Of a stretch of 64,000 nt of DNA, positions 36,041 to 43,477 are shown piece by piece. Made by a program: the position numbers and the translations under genes. Location: positions 1-64,000 of IMG/VR virus record IMGVR_UViG_3300025438_000009; one strand, written 5' to 3'. Source of the stretch: a virus. Each line of letters opens with the position of its first letter. Within the stretch, counting starts at the first letter, position 1. The notes below the pieces were generated by a model, which saw only the letters and a program-made list of their open reading frames with translations, ran no database searches and had not been told where the DNA came from.

Positions 36041-36478
36041 ATGGAAGATAAAAAGCCACACTCCAATAAGCCAACTCCTAAAGACTTTGCTCGCAAGCTT
36101 GATGAAGTTGTACCTACTCCACCCAAGAAAGAAGCGGAGCCTGCTCCTGTTTCTGCTCCCCCAAAGTCTTTGGCCCCAAGAACGGCTTACGCTGTTGTTA
36201 GTGGGAAGAACCAAGACGACGTGCACTTGTCTAAGGCTGTGTATAAGAACACTGCCCGCAAGCGCTCACTTACCGTCCACCACATTCAGCGCAGGCTGAC
36301 TGAGTGGGGGCACTATGACGCCTTTCTTGACAAGGATGGATTCTACGGTGACAGCACCAAAAAGTCCGTCATTGAGTTTCAAGATAGGATGGGCATTATT
36401 GCCACAGGGTTGATGGACATTGAGACTATGACCAAACTCTTCGAAAACGATACAAACGTAGTCGTTCATTTGTCCTAA
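36041..36478 (+). CDS. Peptidoglycan-binding-domain protein
   Basis: A 145-residue protein with a disordered Pro/Lys-rich N-terminus (PTPPKKEAEPAPVSAPPKSL) and a C-terminal peptidoglycan-binding_1-like domain: VHHIQRRLTEWGHYDAFLDK, then DGFYGDSTKKSVIEFQDRMG. It lacks a signal peptide and an enzymatic domain. TATAGT ends 8 nt before the ATG. It may be a structural or accessory lysis factor. Confidence 0.78.
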   Translation: MEDKKPHSNKPTPKDFARKLDEVVPTPPKKEAEPAPVSAPPKSLAPRTAYAVVSGKNQDDVHLSKAVYKNTARKRSLTVHHIQRRLTEWGHYDAFLDKDGFYGDSTKKSVIEFQDRMGIIATGLMDIETMTKLFENDTNVVVHLS

Positions 36479-36498
36479 CAACCAAAACCTAAAACGTC

Positions 36499-36527
36499 AG
36501 GCCCCTCGCTTACGCGGGGGGTCTTTC
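36499..36527 (+). terminator. Rho-independent terminator
   Basis: GCCCCTCGCTTACGCGGGGGG imperfect stem then TCTTTCG. Confidence 0.75.
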
Positions 36528-36538
36528 GTATTGTGTGG

Positions 36539-36561
36539 GTATACACATTCTTTACGTTCGC
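36539..36561 (-). repeat. 17-bp dyad element, copy 9 (inverted)
   Basis: Minus strand reads GCGAACGTAAAGAATGTGTA; opposite orientation to copies 1-8. Confidence 0.84.
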
Positions 36562-36595
36562 GAGTATTATGGTTTAGTAATTTTTGTTTGTCAAT

Positions 36596-36624
36596 TTGAC
36601 TTTGTCAGTGGTGAGCACTATACT
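36596..36624 (+). promoter_or_regulatory. Sigma70-like promoter
   Basis: TTGACT, 17 nt, TATACT. Confidence 0.7.
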
Positions 36625-36660
36625 AGTTATATAACAACTACACAGAGAGAGGAAGTGGAC

Positions 36661-36867
36661 ATGAGCGGATACACCGTAACCACACCCACGGGGCGCTACG
36701 CCCAGACCAGCGCGGGGGAAGTACTAGTGTTCGACACCGAGCGTAATGCTGAGACCTACATTTGGGATAGGTACTACGATTTTCGGGATTCCTTCACCAT
36801 TGCCCCGAGCACCAAGGACAGTGGTCGCCCAGTGAGAGCCACAGACCTAATGCGCTTTAGCGCCTAG
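36661..36867 (+). CDS. Hypothetical protein, 68 residues
   Basis: AGAGGAAG ribosome-binding site. A 68-residue soluble protein (GYTVTTPTGRYAQTSAGEVL). Function unknown. Confidence 0.66.
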   Translation: MSGYTVTTPTGRYAQTSAGEVLVFDTERNAETYIWDRYYDFRDSFTIAPSTKDSGRPVRATDLMRFSA

Positions 36868-36880
36868 CACCAAACGGAGT

Positions 36881-36919
36881 AGCCCCCCTACGCACTAGAT
36901 GCTAGGGGGGTTATTTGTT
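36881..36919 (+). terminator. Rho-independent terminator
   Basis: CCCCCCTA/TAGGGGGG stem then TTATTTGTTTTTTG. Confidence 0.88.
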
Positions 36920-36931
36920 TTTTGACACGAT

Positions 36932-36960
36932 TTGACAGTGCTAGTTTTGATAACTATACT
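36932..36960 (+). promoter_or_regulatory. Sigma70-like promoter
   Basis: TTGACA, 17 nt, TATACT, the strongest match of this region; followed by a long structured leader. Confidence 0.82.
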
Positions 36961-37112
36961 TGGAGTATCAAGTCAATTAGTTAGGGGTGATGCACTACGG
37001 GTGCTCATGGGGCGCCTTGTTCAGTGCTATCGCTCAGATACGTCTGTAGCATCGGGGGGCCTCGGCCCCCCACACTAAAAGACAATGACAGACAAGACAG
37101 AAAGAAGGAAAG
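36961..37112 (+). promoter_or_regulatory. Structured leader with 19-codon upstream frame
   Basis: An AGGGGTG site precedes ATG 36990, which opens a 19-codon frame ending TAG 37047-37049. Three nt later a very stable hairpin GGGGGGCCTCGGCCCCCC follows (37053-37071). The layout resembles a leader-peptide attenuator controlling the DUF3846 gene at 37113. Confidence 0.55.
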
Positions 37113-37454
37113 ATGAGAACAGCAGTGAAAGTAACCACAGAAGGACAAGTGGCAGTGCTCGACTTAGACAGTGTGGACAGTGAACTATCAACACTTCAGA
37201 GTGCCGTAGGTGGGTGGATTGAAGCAGTAGACGTAGCTGGAGAAATGAGTATCTACCTAAATGAAGAAGGAAAGATGATAGGACTCCCTATCAACTATGT
37301 AGCTACTTGGTACTTCGACCAGACATGGGGAGCAGGGAAAGACATTATCGTAGGTGATGTTGTATTCACTGGACTACCCGATGGAGAAGGTAAGACCATG
37401 GGACTTACCGTCGAGCAGCTGACCGGCGTTATGGACCGCGTAGGCGCTAGCTAG
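37113..37454 (+). CDS. DUF3846-type protein
   Basis: A 113-residue protein matching the DUF3846 pattern: AVGGWIEAVDV, then MSIYLNEEGKMIGLPINYVA, and IIVGDVVFTG. The family is common in phages and actinobacterial mobile elements, function unknown. AGAAGGAAAG ribosome-binding site. It is controlled by the structured leader upstream. Confidence 0.85.
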   Translation: MRTAVKVTTEGQVAVLDLDSVDSELSTLQSAVGGWIEAVDVAGEMSIYLNEEGKMIGLPINYVATWYFDQTWGAGKDIIVGDVVFTGLPDGEGKTMGLTVEQLTGVMDRVGAS

Positions 37455-37468
37455 CCAACACCCCAAGT

Positions 37469-37499
37469 AAAGACCCCCACACACCCCGTGGGGGTTTTT
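37469..37499 (+). terminator. Rho-independent terminator
   Basis: ACCCCCACACACCCCGTGGGGGT stem then TTTTG. Confidence 0.88.
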
Positions 37500-37519
37500 G
37501 CTATGATATCCTTGACCCT

Positions 37520-38080
37520 ATGAACCTACCTAATGACGTACAAAATGACCTAGCTCGCCACGCCGGGAACACTTTGACCTTGCCGTACCTTGCCCGTGTC
37601 CTACGGGACAGTGGGTGGACGTTGAGTGCTATTGCTGAACCTTTAGGCCTAACCCGCGAGCGCGTGCGACAAATTATCAACAGTGCAACCGATAAAGACT
37701 ACGAAAGTCTTGCGGACTTCGCGAACAGCATTGGTTTTGAAATCCCTGCGCCCCCGCCCAAGCCAGTGCTGGAAGAACGTAAAAAAAGTGTACGCCCGAC
37801 AGTAGGCCAAGAAAACATTGAACGGATGTTGGAACTGCAACCTTTTGCTAGGCAAGTGCGCTCGAACAGCCCGCTTTACCGTGCGGAGGGTGAGGAATAC
37901 ACTCGTCTCATTGCTTATGAGCACCTAGAACGTGGTGTATCACTCTTTAGCTTGAGTAAAGAGCTGGGAGTGACTCACGGGGCACTTCGCTTCCGGTTAG
38001 TGCGATACGGGTATAAAGAAGCGACTTCAGAACATAAAGTCTACAGACCTATTAGCCAGGAGAACAGAGTACATGGGTAA
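37520..38080 (+). CDS. Tandem-HTH DNA-binding protein, candidate terminase small subunit
   Basis: A 186-residue protein with two HTH segments: GWTLSAIAEPLGLTRERVRQ (about residues 32-51, sigma-region-4-like) and GVSLFSLSKELGVTHGALRF (about 150-169). It overlaps the large terminase start by 8 nt, so a role as terminase small subunit is attractive. A related two-HTH protein lies at 40699. A copy of the 17-bp dyad element encodes its residues EERKKSVR. TATCCT ends 7 nt before the ATG. Confidence 0.7.
   Translation: MNLPNDVQNDLARHAGNTLTLPYLARVLRDSGWTLSAIAEPLGLTRERVRQIINSATDKDYESLADFANSIGFEIPAPPPKPVLEERKKSVRPTVGQENIERMLELQPFARQVRSNSPLYRAEGEEYTRLIAYEHLERGVSLFSLSKELGVTHGALRFRLVRYGYKEATSEHKVYRPISQENRVHG
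37775..37795 (+). repeat. 17-bp dyad element, copy 10
   Basis: GAACGTAAAAAAAGTGTACG inside the tandem-HTH gene. Confidence 0.7.
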
Positions 38081-39488
38081 ATCTCTCGCTCAGATAGTTG
38101 CAGAACTTCCCGATGAGGAGAGACTGCAAGCGATGGAAGGACTAGACCCTGACAACCTTTTATGGGACTGGAGATTCTGGGGCAGACCAGAACAGATTCC
38201 CCCTGCTGATGACTCGTGGAACGTGGGACTGTACTTAGCTGGACGTGGAGCTGGGAAGACCAGGGCAGCAGCGGAGTGGATTAGGGACAGAGCTAAGATT
38301 TCAGACCGGGGACACTTGAGATTCCTGTTGGTCGCTCGTACTGCAGCTGACGTGCGAGACGTGCTTGTGGAGGGTGACTCAGGAGTACTCAACGTTAGCC
38401 CGCCCTCAGAGCGACCACTCTATGAACCATCCAAGCGTAGGCTCACGTGGCCCAATGGGAACACTGCTGTACTCTCGACCGCTGATGAACCTGACTCACT
38501 TCGTGGTGTGCAAGCACATTACTCGTGGGCTGATGAGTTGGCAGCGTGGAGGCAGACCCCAGATGCAGCAGGCATGACCTCATGGGACAACTTGAGGGTG
38601 GCAACTCGTCTAGGTATGAACCCTCAGATACTGGCGACCACCACACCCAAGCGCGTGCCTGTGCTCTATGCATTACTAGATGAAGCCAAGCAGGGAAAGA
38701 AGATATGGATATCTCGGGGCTCAACCATGGACAACGCTGGCAACCTATCAGAGGCATACTTGAGTGCTATCACGGGAGTGTATGAAGGTACTCGGCTTGC
38801 AGCACAAGAGCTCTATGGTGAGATGCTTGACGCTGTTGAGGGAGCACTGTGGACGGAGGAGCTAATTAGTGCTGGGAGGCAGAGTGTCATGCCTAGTGGA
38901 CTTCCCCTACGCTGTATTGGTGTAGACCCCTCGGTAGCGGAGAGCCCTCGTGATGAGTGCGGGATAGTCGTAGTGGCTAGTACCGCCGAACGTGACCTGT
39001 ACAAGAGACAATCGTGGGTACTGGAGGATGCTAGTGTCCTCGGGTCGCCTACAGTGTGGGCCCAGAGAGTAGTGGACATGGCTCGCAAGTGGGGTTGTCC
39101 TGTAGTGGCAGAGGTGAACCAAGGTGGAGCTTTGGTAAGTAATGCTATCCACACCATCGACCCGAACATCACGGTGTTGGAGGTGCACTCCAAGTACGGC
39201 AAAGCCCTGCGGGCAGAGCCCATCACCCTAGCGTATGAACAGTCACGGGTGCATCACCTCGGATACTTCGCGGAGCTCGAGAGCCAGATGACTTCGTGGG
39301 TACCAGGTGAAAGTAAGTCTCCCGACAGAGTTGATGCACTTGTACATGCACTTACGGCTTTGCTCATCAAGCCCCCTGCTGGATTCAGTGGTGGGAAGAT
39401 TACGGCTAAGTCCCATGCGGGTAGGCGTATATCTGATGGTAATAGTGTCGCCGGACGTGGCGGGCGTGGAGTGTTCAGAGTACGGTAG
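38073..39488 (+). CDS. terL: Terminase large subunit
   Basis: A 471-residue packaging motor of the Terminase_6 type. Walker A is AGRGAGKTRAAAEW (about residues 56-69), Walker B is YSWADELAAW (about 151-160), followed by the coupling motif TTTPK. The C-terminal nuclease begins at IGVDPSV and ends with the acidic SPDRVDALVHAL. It cuts and pumps DNA into the prohead. It starts inside the end of the tandem-HTH gene, so the two are translationally coupled. Confidence 0.95.
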   Translation: MGKSLAQIVAELPDEERLQAMEGLDPDNLLWDWRFWGRPEQIPPADDSWNVGLYLAGRGAGKTRAAAEWIRDRAKISDRGHLRFLLVARTAADVRDVLVEGDSGVLNVSPPSERPLYEPSKRRLTWPNGNTAVLSTADEPDSLRGVQAHYSWADELAAWRQTPDAAGMTSWDNLRVATRLGMNPQILATTTPKRVPVLYALLDEAKQGKKIWISRGSTMDNAGNLSEAYLSAITGVYEGTRLAAQELYGEMLDAVEGALWTEELISAGRQSVMPSGLPLRCIGVDPSVAESPRDECGIVVVASTAERDLYKRQSWVLEDASVLGSPTVWAQRVVDMARKWGCPVVAEVNQGGALVSNAIHTIDPNITVLEVHSKYGKALRAEPITLAYEQSRVHHLGYFAELESQMTSWVPGESKSPDRVDALVHALTALLIKPPAGFSGGKITAKSHAGRRISDGNSVAGRGGRGVFRVR

Positions 39489-39944
39489 AACTTATGCGGT
39501 AATACGGTAATGGCATTGCTGGAGCTTGAGTTGTTTGTTATGGAATCGTTATTGGCCAACCGCTAACTTTGTAGATTAGTTTGTGTATCAAGTTATGGCG
39601 CACTGCGTGTCGCCGGTGGAATTTTCTTTGACACTGTGTACATGAGGTTGAGCTTATGACCCCCCTGTTTGGGTGGGTGTGTTGTTGTTGAGTGTGCAAT
39701 TGTTTGTACAGAGTTGCTGGCCACCCCTGTGTCAGTGGTCATCATTACTATTGATAAGGGGGAAGCCTAGACCCCCACGCTGGCAGAGTAAAGAACCCCC
39801 TTGCCTAGGGGGTGCATGCCTGTAGGTGGTAGGGGGTAGCTTTGCCTATGTCTGTCAACAAGGTTGAAGAGGGTGGGTTGCACCAGAGTTACATGTTTGC
39901 TAGTACAAATCTTTTGTTGTTGTGTCTAGTACAAGAGGGGGGGG

Positions 39945-39961
39945 GTACACATTCTTTACTT
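39945..39961 (-). repeat. 17-bp dyad element, copy 11 (inverted, partial)
   Basis: Minus strand AAGTAAAGAATGTGTAC, after a run of nine G. Confidence 0.65.
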
Positions 39962-40228
39962 GTATATATTTTTTCTTGGCCCCCCCTATTGAGGGGGGTG
40001 TACCTCTCTAAAACACATCATCTGCCCCAGAAAAAAGTGCGCAGCCCCTAAAATAAACAGAGGAGAAAGTATTCTGGAATTGACTTGACATCTGTGTAGC
40101 TAGGTGGTGTTGCAGACTTTTGCCGTGCCATGCGGGGGTGGGGTGAAAACAGGAAACCAGGCGATTTGCAGCTCAGCGCAGAGGCTCCCCACTCACCGAC
40201 CAAATGCAGTTTAACTAAGGGTACCGAA

Positions 40229-40245
40229 ACGTACACTATGTACGT
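40229..40245. repeat. Perfect palindrome ACGTACA-CTA-TGTACGT
   Basis: A 7-bp perfect inverted repeat with a 3-nt spacer. Its half-sites (CGTACA/TGTACG) resemble those of the 17-bp element, so the same protein might bind. It lies 6 nt from the 3' end of the minus-strand gene 40251-40598. Confidence 0.75.
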
Positions 40246-40250
40246 AAGAA

Positions 40251-40598
40251 CTAAGCCTTTTTTCTCGGAGCCCTCTTCTTAGGAGCAGGCTTTGCCTTAG
40301 CTGTAACAGGCACCGCCACAACCTCTTCCTCGGGTTCTCCGGCAATCTTGGCATCCAGGATGGCACTTCCGCCATCGGCAAGGAAGTGTGAGAAAGCAAT
40401 CTGCGCCTCTCGGGGGACGTCCATCACCTTCTCGAAGTCGACAATGTGTAGGACGTCGCCTACGGAGTCTAGAATCTCGTAGTCGTTTCCGACGAGCATT
40501 CCGACTAGTGAAACTTCTGCCAGTGTAGACTCACTGGTGCAGAATACGTTTAGCATGTAGTTGCGGTATGCCACGCTGATTTTGAATTCTTTGGACAT
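40251..40598 (-). CDS. Protein with histone-H1-like basic tail
   Basis: A 115-residue protein. Residues 1-90 form an acidic globular part (FKISVAYRNYMLNVFCTSES..VGMLVGNDYEILDSVGDVLH). The tail KAKPAPKKRAPRKKA resembles histone H1/HupB tails. It might bind DNA or be packaged. AAGGAGAG precedes the ATG. It is transcribed against the late operon from a divergent region shared with 40699. Confidence 0.72.
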   Translation of the reverse strand: MSKEFKISVAYRNYMLNVFCTSESTLAEVSLVGMLVGNDYEILDSVGDVLHIVDFEKVMDVPREAQIAFSHFLADGGSAILDAKIAGEPEEEVVAVPVTAKAKPAPKKRAPRKKA

Positions 40599-40686
40599 GT
40601 CTCTCCTTAAGATTTACAACCCAAACTATATCAGAAAAATATAACTTTATTGTTCTATTTCCGCCCTTAAGTACCAAATCTTCCTG

Positions 40687-40692
40687 TAGAAT
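40687..40692 (+). promoter_or_regulatory. -10-like element 6 nt before ATG
   Basis: TAGAAT followed by 6 nt and ATG 40699. Confidence 0.5.
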
Positions 40693-40698
40693 CTTCTT

Positions 40699-41181
40699 AT
40701 GAGAAGGTCCGCCAGAAGTCAGCCACTTCCCCTCAAAGAGCAGAAGCATCTGCTCGCCCTCGTGGAAACCCCGCCTTTGCTCAAGGCTCGTTGCTACTCT
40801 CTCTATATGGCTGGGTGGACTCTTTCGGCTATTGGTGACGCTCTTGGGAAAGCTCGTTCGACAGTCCGTTCGTGGATTGTGTCTGGCCCGTATCCTTTCG
40901 ATACCACTATTCCTAAGCCTGCTGATAAAAGCTACGTCCGTCGACGCCCCATCTCTCCGGGCATTTCTCCTACCGACAAAAGTCGCCTTGCTAAGCTTGC
41001 GCCTATTGCCCGACGCTATCGGGCTAGACTCGCTCCCACGCATAGCGCTACACTTGCTAATAACGAACTTACGGATTTAACTCGCGCTCTCCACGCCACA
41101 GGCGTATCCATTCAACAACTTGCTGATGCCACGGGTGTCACATATCGTGCCATGTATAGAAGGGTCAAAAATGTCCGTTAA
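40699..41181 (+). CDS. Tandem-HTH DNA-binding protein
   Basis: A 160-residue basic protein with two HTH segments: GWTLSAIGDALGKARSTVRS (about residues 39-58) and GVSIQQLADATGVTYRAMYR (about 136-155). The layout parallels the gene at 37520, including the GWTLSAI start of the first HTH, so they are probably paralogues flanking terL and its non-coding neighbour. One could recognise the packaging site, the other could be a late-gene regulator. Leaderless-type start. Confidence 0.72.
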   Translation: MRRSARSQPLPLKEQKHLLALVETPPLLKARCYSLYMAGWTLSAIGDALGKARSTVRSWIVSGPYPFDTTIPKPADKSYVRRRPISPGISPTDKSRLAKLAPIARRYRARLAPTHSATLANNELTDLTRALHATGVSIQQLADATGVTYRAMYRRVKNVR

Positions 41182-41548
41182 GTACGACCTTTTCCCCGCG
41201 TATGTTGCTATTCTTCCTTCCGATGACCCGACCCCTAATGACAGTATGTCTTCGGGTCCACAGAATCCTAGACATGCGAGGCATTTGGATAAGGCTCGGG
41301 TTGTGGTGTACCAGAATCGGATTATGATTGCTGTTGATAGTGATGAGGGCCCCCGAGTTGTTTTCCAGGAGAAGTACGACATCCCAATGTTTACTAGGTC
41401 TTCCTCGAGGGACGTTGACTCTTTCCTGACTACCGTTTCGGGAAAAAAGCTATCCTTCCGACGTAACGATGCCTGCGGGTGTGGGTCTCGTTTGAGAAGT
41501 TGGAATCCGTATAACACTCTTCATTCAAAAAACGACCCTACGGAGTAG
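41171..41548 (+). CDS. Conserved phage protein with CGCG motif
   Basis: A 125-residue protein starting inside the end of the HTH gene. It ends RRNDACGCGSRLRSWNPY, a Cys-pair motif I recall from proteins encoded beside DUF1360 genes in actinophage head operons. The middle (RHLDKARVVVYQNRIMIAVD) is beta-rich. Function unknown. Confidence 0.72.
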   Translation: MSVKYDLFPAYVAILPSDDPTPNDSMSSGPQNPRHARHLDKARVVVYQNRIMIAVDSDEGPRVVFQEKYDIPMFTRSSSRDVDSFLTTVSGKKLSFRRNDACGCGSRLRSWNPYNTLHSKNDPTE

Positions 41549-41552
41549 ACAC

Positions 41553-41840
41553 ATGACCTTGACCTTTGTTGCGCTGGCTGTGCTGAGTGCGGCTACCTAT
41601 CGAATCTCGAAATTCTTTATTGAAGATTTTTTGTTCAACGGAATCCGTGAAAAAATTTTTACAAAATTTTCGCCCGAGACTTCTAAGATTGGCTATTTTT
41701 TTACGTGTTACTGGTGTATGAGTATGTGGATTGGAACAGCTCTTGCACTCGGTTATATACTAAATAGTAATGTTATGCTTGTAGTCTGCCTCCCCTTTGC
41801 GCTTTCCGCAATTGCAGGCATTATTAGCGATGTGAAGTAG
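41553..41840 (+). CDS. DUF1360 membrane protein
   Basis: A 95-residue protein with an N-terminal helix (TFVALAVLSAATYRIS), the conserved FTCYWCMSMWIG core and a C-terminal helix pair (VMLVVCLPFALSAIAGII). This matches DUF1360, frequent in phage and Bacillus genomes. Its place in the head operon is typical for actinophages; the role is unknown. Confidence 0.88.
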   Translation: MTLTFVALAVLSAATYRISKFFIEDFLFNGIREKIFTKFSPETSKIGYFFTCYWCMSMWIGTALALGYILNSNVMLVVCLPFALSAIAGIISDVK

Positions 41841-41848
41841 GAGAAGCT

Positions 41849-43468
41849 GTGGGTGTTTTTCGTAAAGAGTCCGTTGCAGTACCTGCTCCATACTCCACCC
41901 CTCGCGCTTTAACGGCAGCAGCTGCCCAGGTTCGTCTTAATGATAGGGCTGAGGCTGAGCAGTTTAAGTCCCGGCGTGCGTCTTCTGTTAGTCAGTGGCA
42001 ACAGGAGGCGTGGGAGTACTACGACGCTATCGGCGAGATTAAGTACGCTTTTAGTCTTGTTGGTTCGGTTGTTTCTCGCGTCCGCCTTTACGCTGCAGTA
42101 ATTGAAAACCCAGCTAACGCTCCCGTTTCAGTTACGGACTCGGACACTATTGACCCTTCGCTTGCTGAGGCAGCACAACGTGCTTTGGCGAGACTTGATT
42201 CTGCATATGGCGGACTGGCTGGACTCCTTCGGGACGCAGCCCTCAACATTCTTGTTGCTGGTGAGTGCTATCTGATTCAGACTCCCGAGCGCATCGGCTC
42301 CAGCCTCCCTGAGACGTGGGACATTCGTTCTGTTGATGAGCTTAAGATTGACGGTCGCGGTCAGTACATTATTTCTACACGTAGGGACTTGAGCGCGGCT
42401 AACGTTGTTCCCGTTCCTAAGAACTCTTTTGTTGGACGTATCTGGCGTTCACACCCCCGCTATTCTGATGAGCCAGATTCTAGCTTGAAGGGTATATTAG
42501 ACCTTTGTTCCGAGCTGCTTTTGTTGAACCGTACTTTCCGCGCTACTGCCCGTTCGCGTCTGAACGCTGGTGCCCTCTACCTTCCCGACGGTCTTTCCGT
42601 TTCCGCTGGTCCAGAGAACGACTACCAGTTCGAAGATGAGATTGACATCACGAACCCGACTCCTGAGGAGGAGGAAGACGAGTTTGAAGAGCAACTGATT
42701 GATGCGATGACGACTCCTATCTCGGACGAGTCCTCCGCTAGTGCTGTTGTTCCTCTCATCATTCGCGGACCTGCTGAGCTTGGGGATGCTATCAAGCAGT
42801 TCAAGTTTGAGCGTTCTTTTGACCCAGCGCTAGCCGAGCGTTCTGACCGTGTTCTCGAACGCATCCTCCAGGGTCTTGATGTTCCTAAGGACATCGTTAC
42901 GGGTCTTGCGAATGTTCGCTACTCGAACGCTATTCAGATTGACGAGAGCCTTTACAAAGCCCACATTGAGCCTCTGATGCTTCTTATTGCAGACGCTCTC
43001 ACGGTTGTGTATTTTCGCCCCTACTTGCGTTCGCTCGGGCATGAGGATGCGGACATTGACCGCCTTGTTATTTGGTATGACCCTTCCGCTGTTAGTACGC
43101 GCAACGACCGTGCGATGGATGCGGACTCGGGCTTTGACAAGATGGCGGTTAGCTACGGTGCGTGGAGACACGCACACGGATTCTCGGAGGCAGACGCTCC
43201 TAGCCCAACAGAACTGGCTATGAGGTTAATGATTCAAAAGGGCATGATTACGCCCGAACTGACGGAAGCACTTCTTGCAACTTTTGCCCCCGAGGCAATG
43301 ACGGCTGTGCGTGATTCTGTTCAGTCTAAGAGTGACACCCCTGTTCCGACCGAGGTTGAGCAGATTCTTGAGCAACAGGGACCACCTGCAGAAGGGGGAG
43401 ACGAATCCGCACCTCCTGCTCCTCCAGGAGAAGAACCACCTATCCCGCTAGCCGAGCCAGAAGCATAA
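41849..43468 (+). CDS. Portal protein
   Basis: A 539-residue protein that should form the dodecameric DNA entry ring. Typical features are an N-terminal domain with WEYYDAIGEIKYAFSLVGSV, the central LLRDAALNILVAGECYLIQT segment, LDVPKDIVTGLANVRYSNAI near residues 340-360, and an acidic Pro-rich tail (PPAEGGDESAPPAPPGEEPP). GTG 41849 follows AGGAGA. It lies between terL and the giant MuF-position protein, the standard order. Confidence 0.9.
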   Translation: MGVFRKESVAVPAPYSTPRALTAAAAQVRLNDRAEAEQFKSRRASSVSQWQQEAWEYYDAIGEIKYAFSLVGSVVSRVRLYAAVIENPANAPVSVTDSDTIDPSLAEAAQRALARLDSAYGGLAGLLRDAALNILVAGECYLIQTPERIGSSLPETWDIRSVDELKIDGRGQYIISTRRDLSAANVVPVPKNSFVGRIWRSHPRYSDEPDSSLKGILDLCSELLLLNRTFRATARSRLNAGALYLPDGLSVSAGPENDYQFEDEIDITNPTPEEEEDEFEEQLIDAMTTPISDESSASAVVPLIIRGPAELGDAIKQFKFERSFDPALAERSDRVLERILQGLDVPKDIVTGLANVRYSNAIQIDESLYKAHIEPLMLLIADALTVVYFRPYLRSLGHEDADIDRLVIWYDPSAVSTRNDRAMDADSGFDKMAVSYGAWRHAHGFSEADAPSPTELAMRLMIQKGMITPELTEALLATFAPEAMTAVRDSVQSKSDTPVPTEVEQILEQQGPPAEGGDESAPPAPPGEEPPIPLAEPEA

Positions 43469-43477
43469 GGTACCCCA

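Larger units (their letters stand above)
39489..40250. other. Long non-coding region next to terL
   Basis: 762 bp without a credible gene. It contains hairpins ACCCCC/GGGGGT (39794-39812) and CCCCCC/GGGGGG (39981-39998), a run of nine G (39937-39945), dyad element copy 11, a GTCAGTGG element (39732), a TTGACA box (40084) and a perfect palindrome at 40229. Its place between terL and the portal operon makes it a candidate packaging (cos/pac) or regulatory region. Confidence 0.6.

Noticed and set aside
28402-37795. The recurring 17-bp elements as a possible CRISPR array
   Set aside because: Copies are kilobases apart with genes between them and no uniform spacers; they fit operator sites instead.
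39842-40051. Open frame in the non-coding region after terL
   Set aside because: No ribosome-binding site, low-complexity sequence caused by G and C runs and hairpins, and no protein-like composition.
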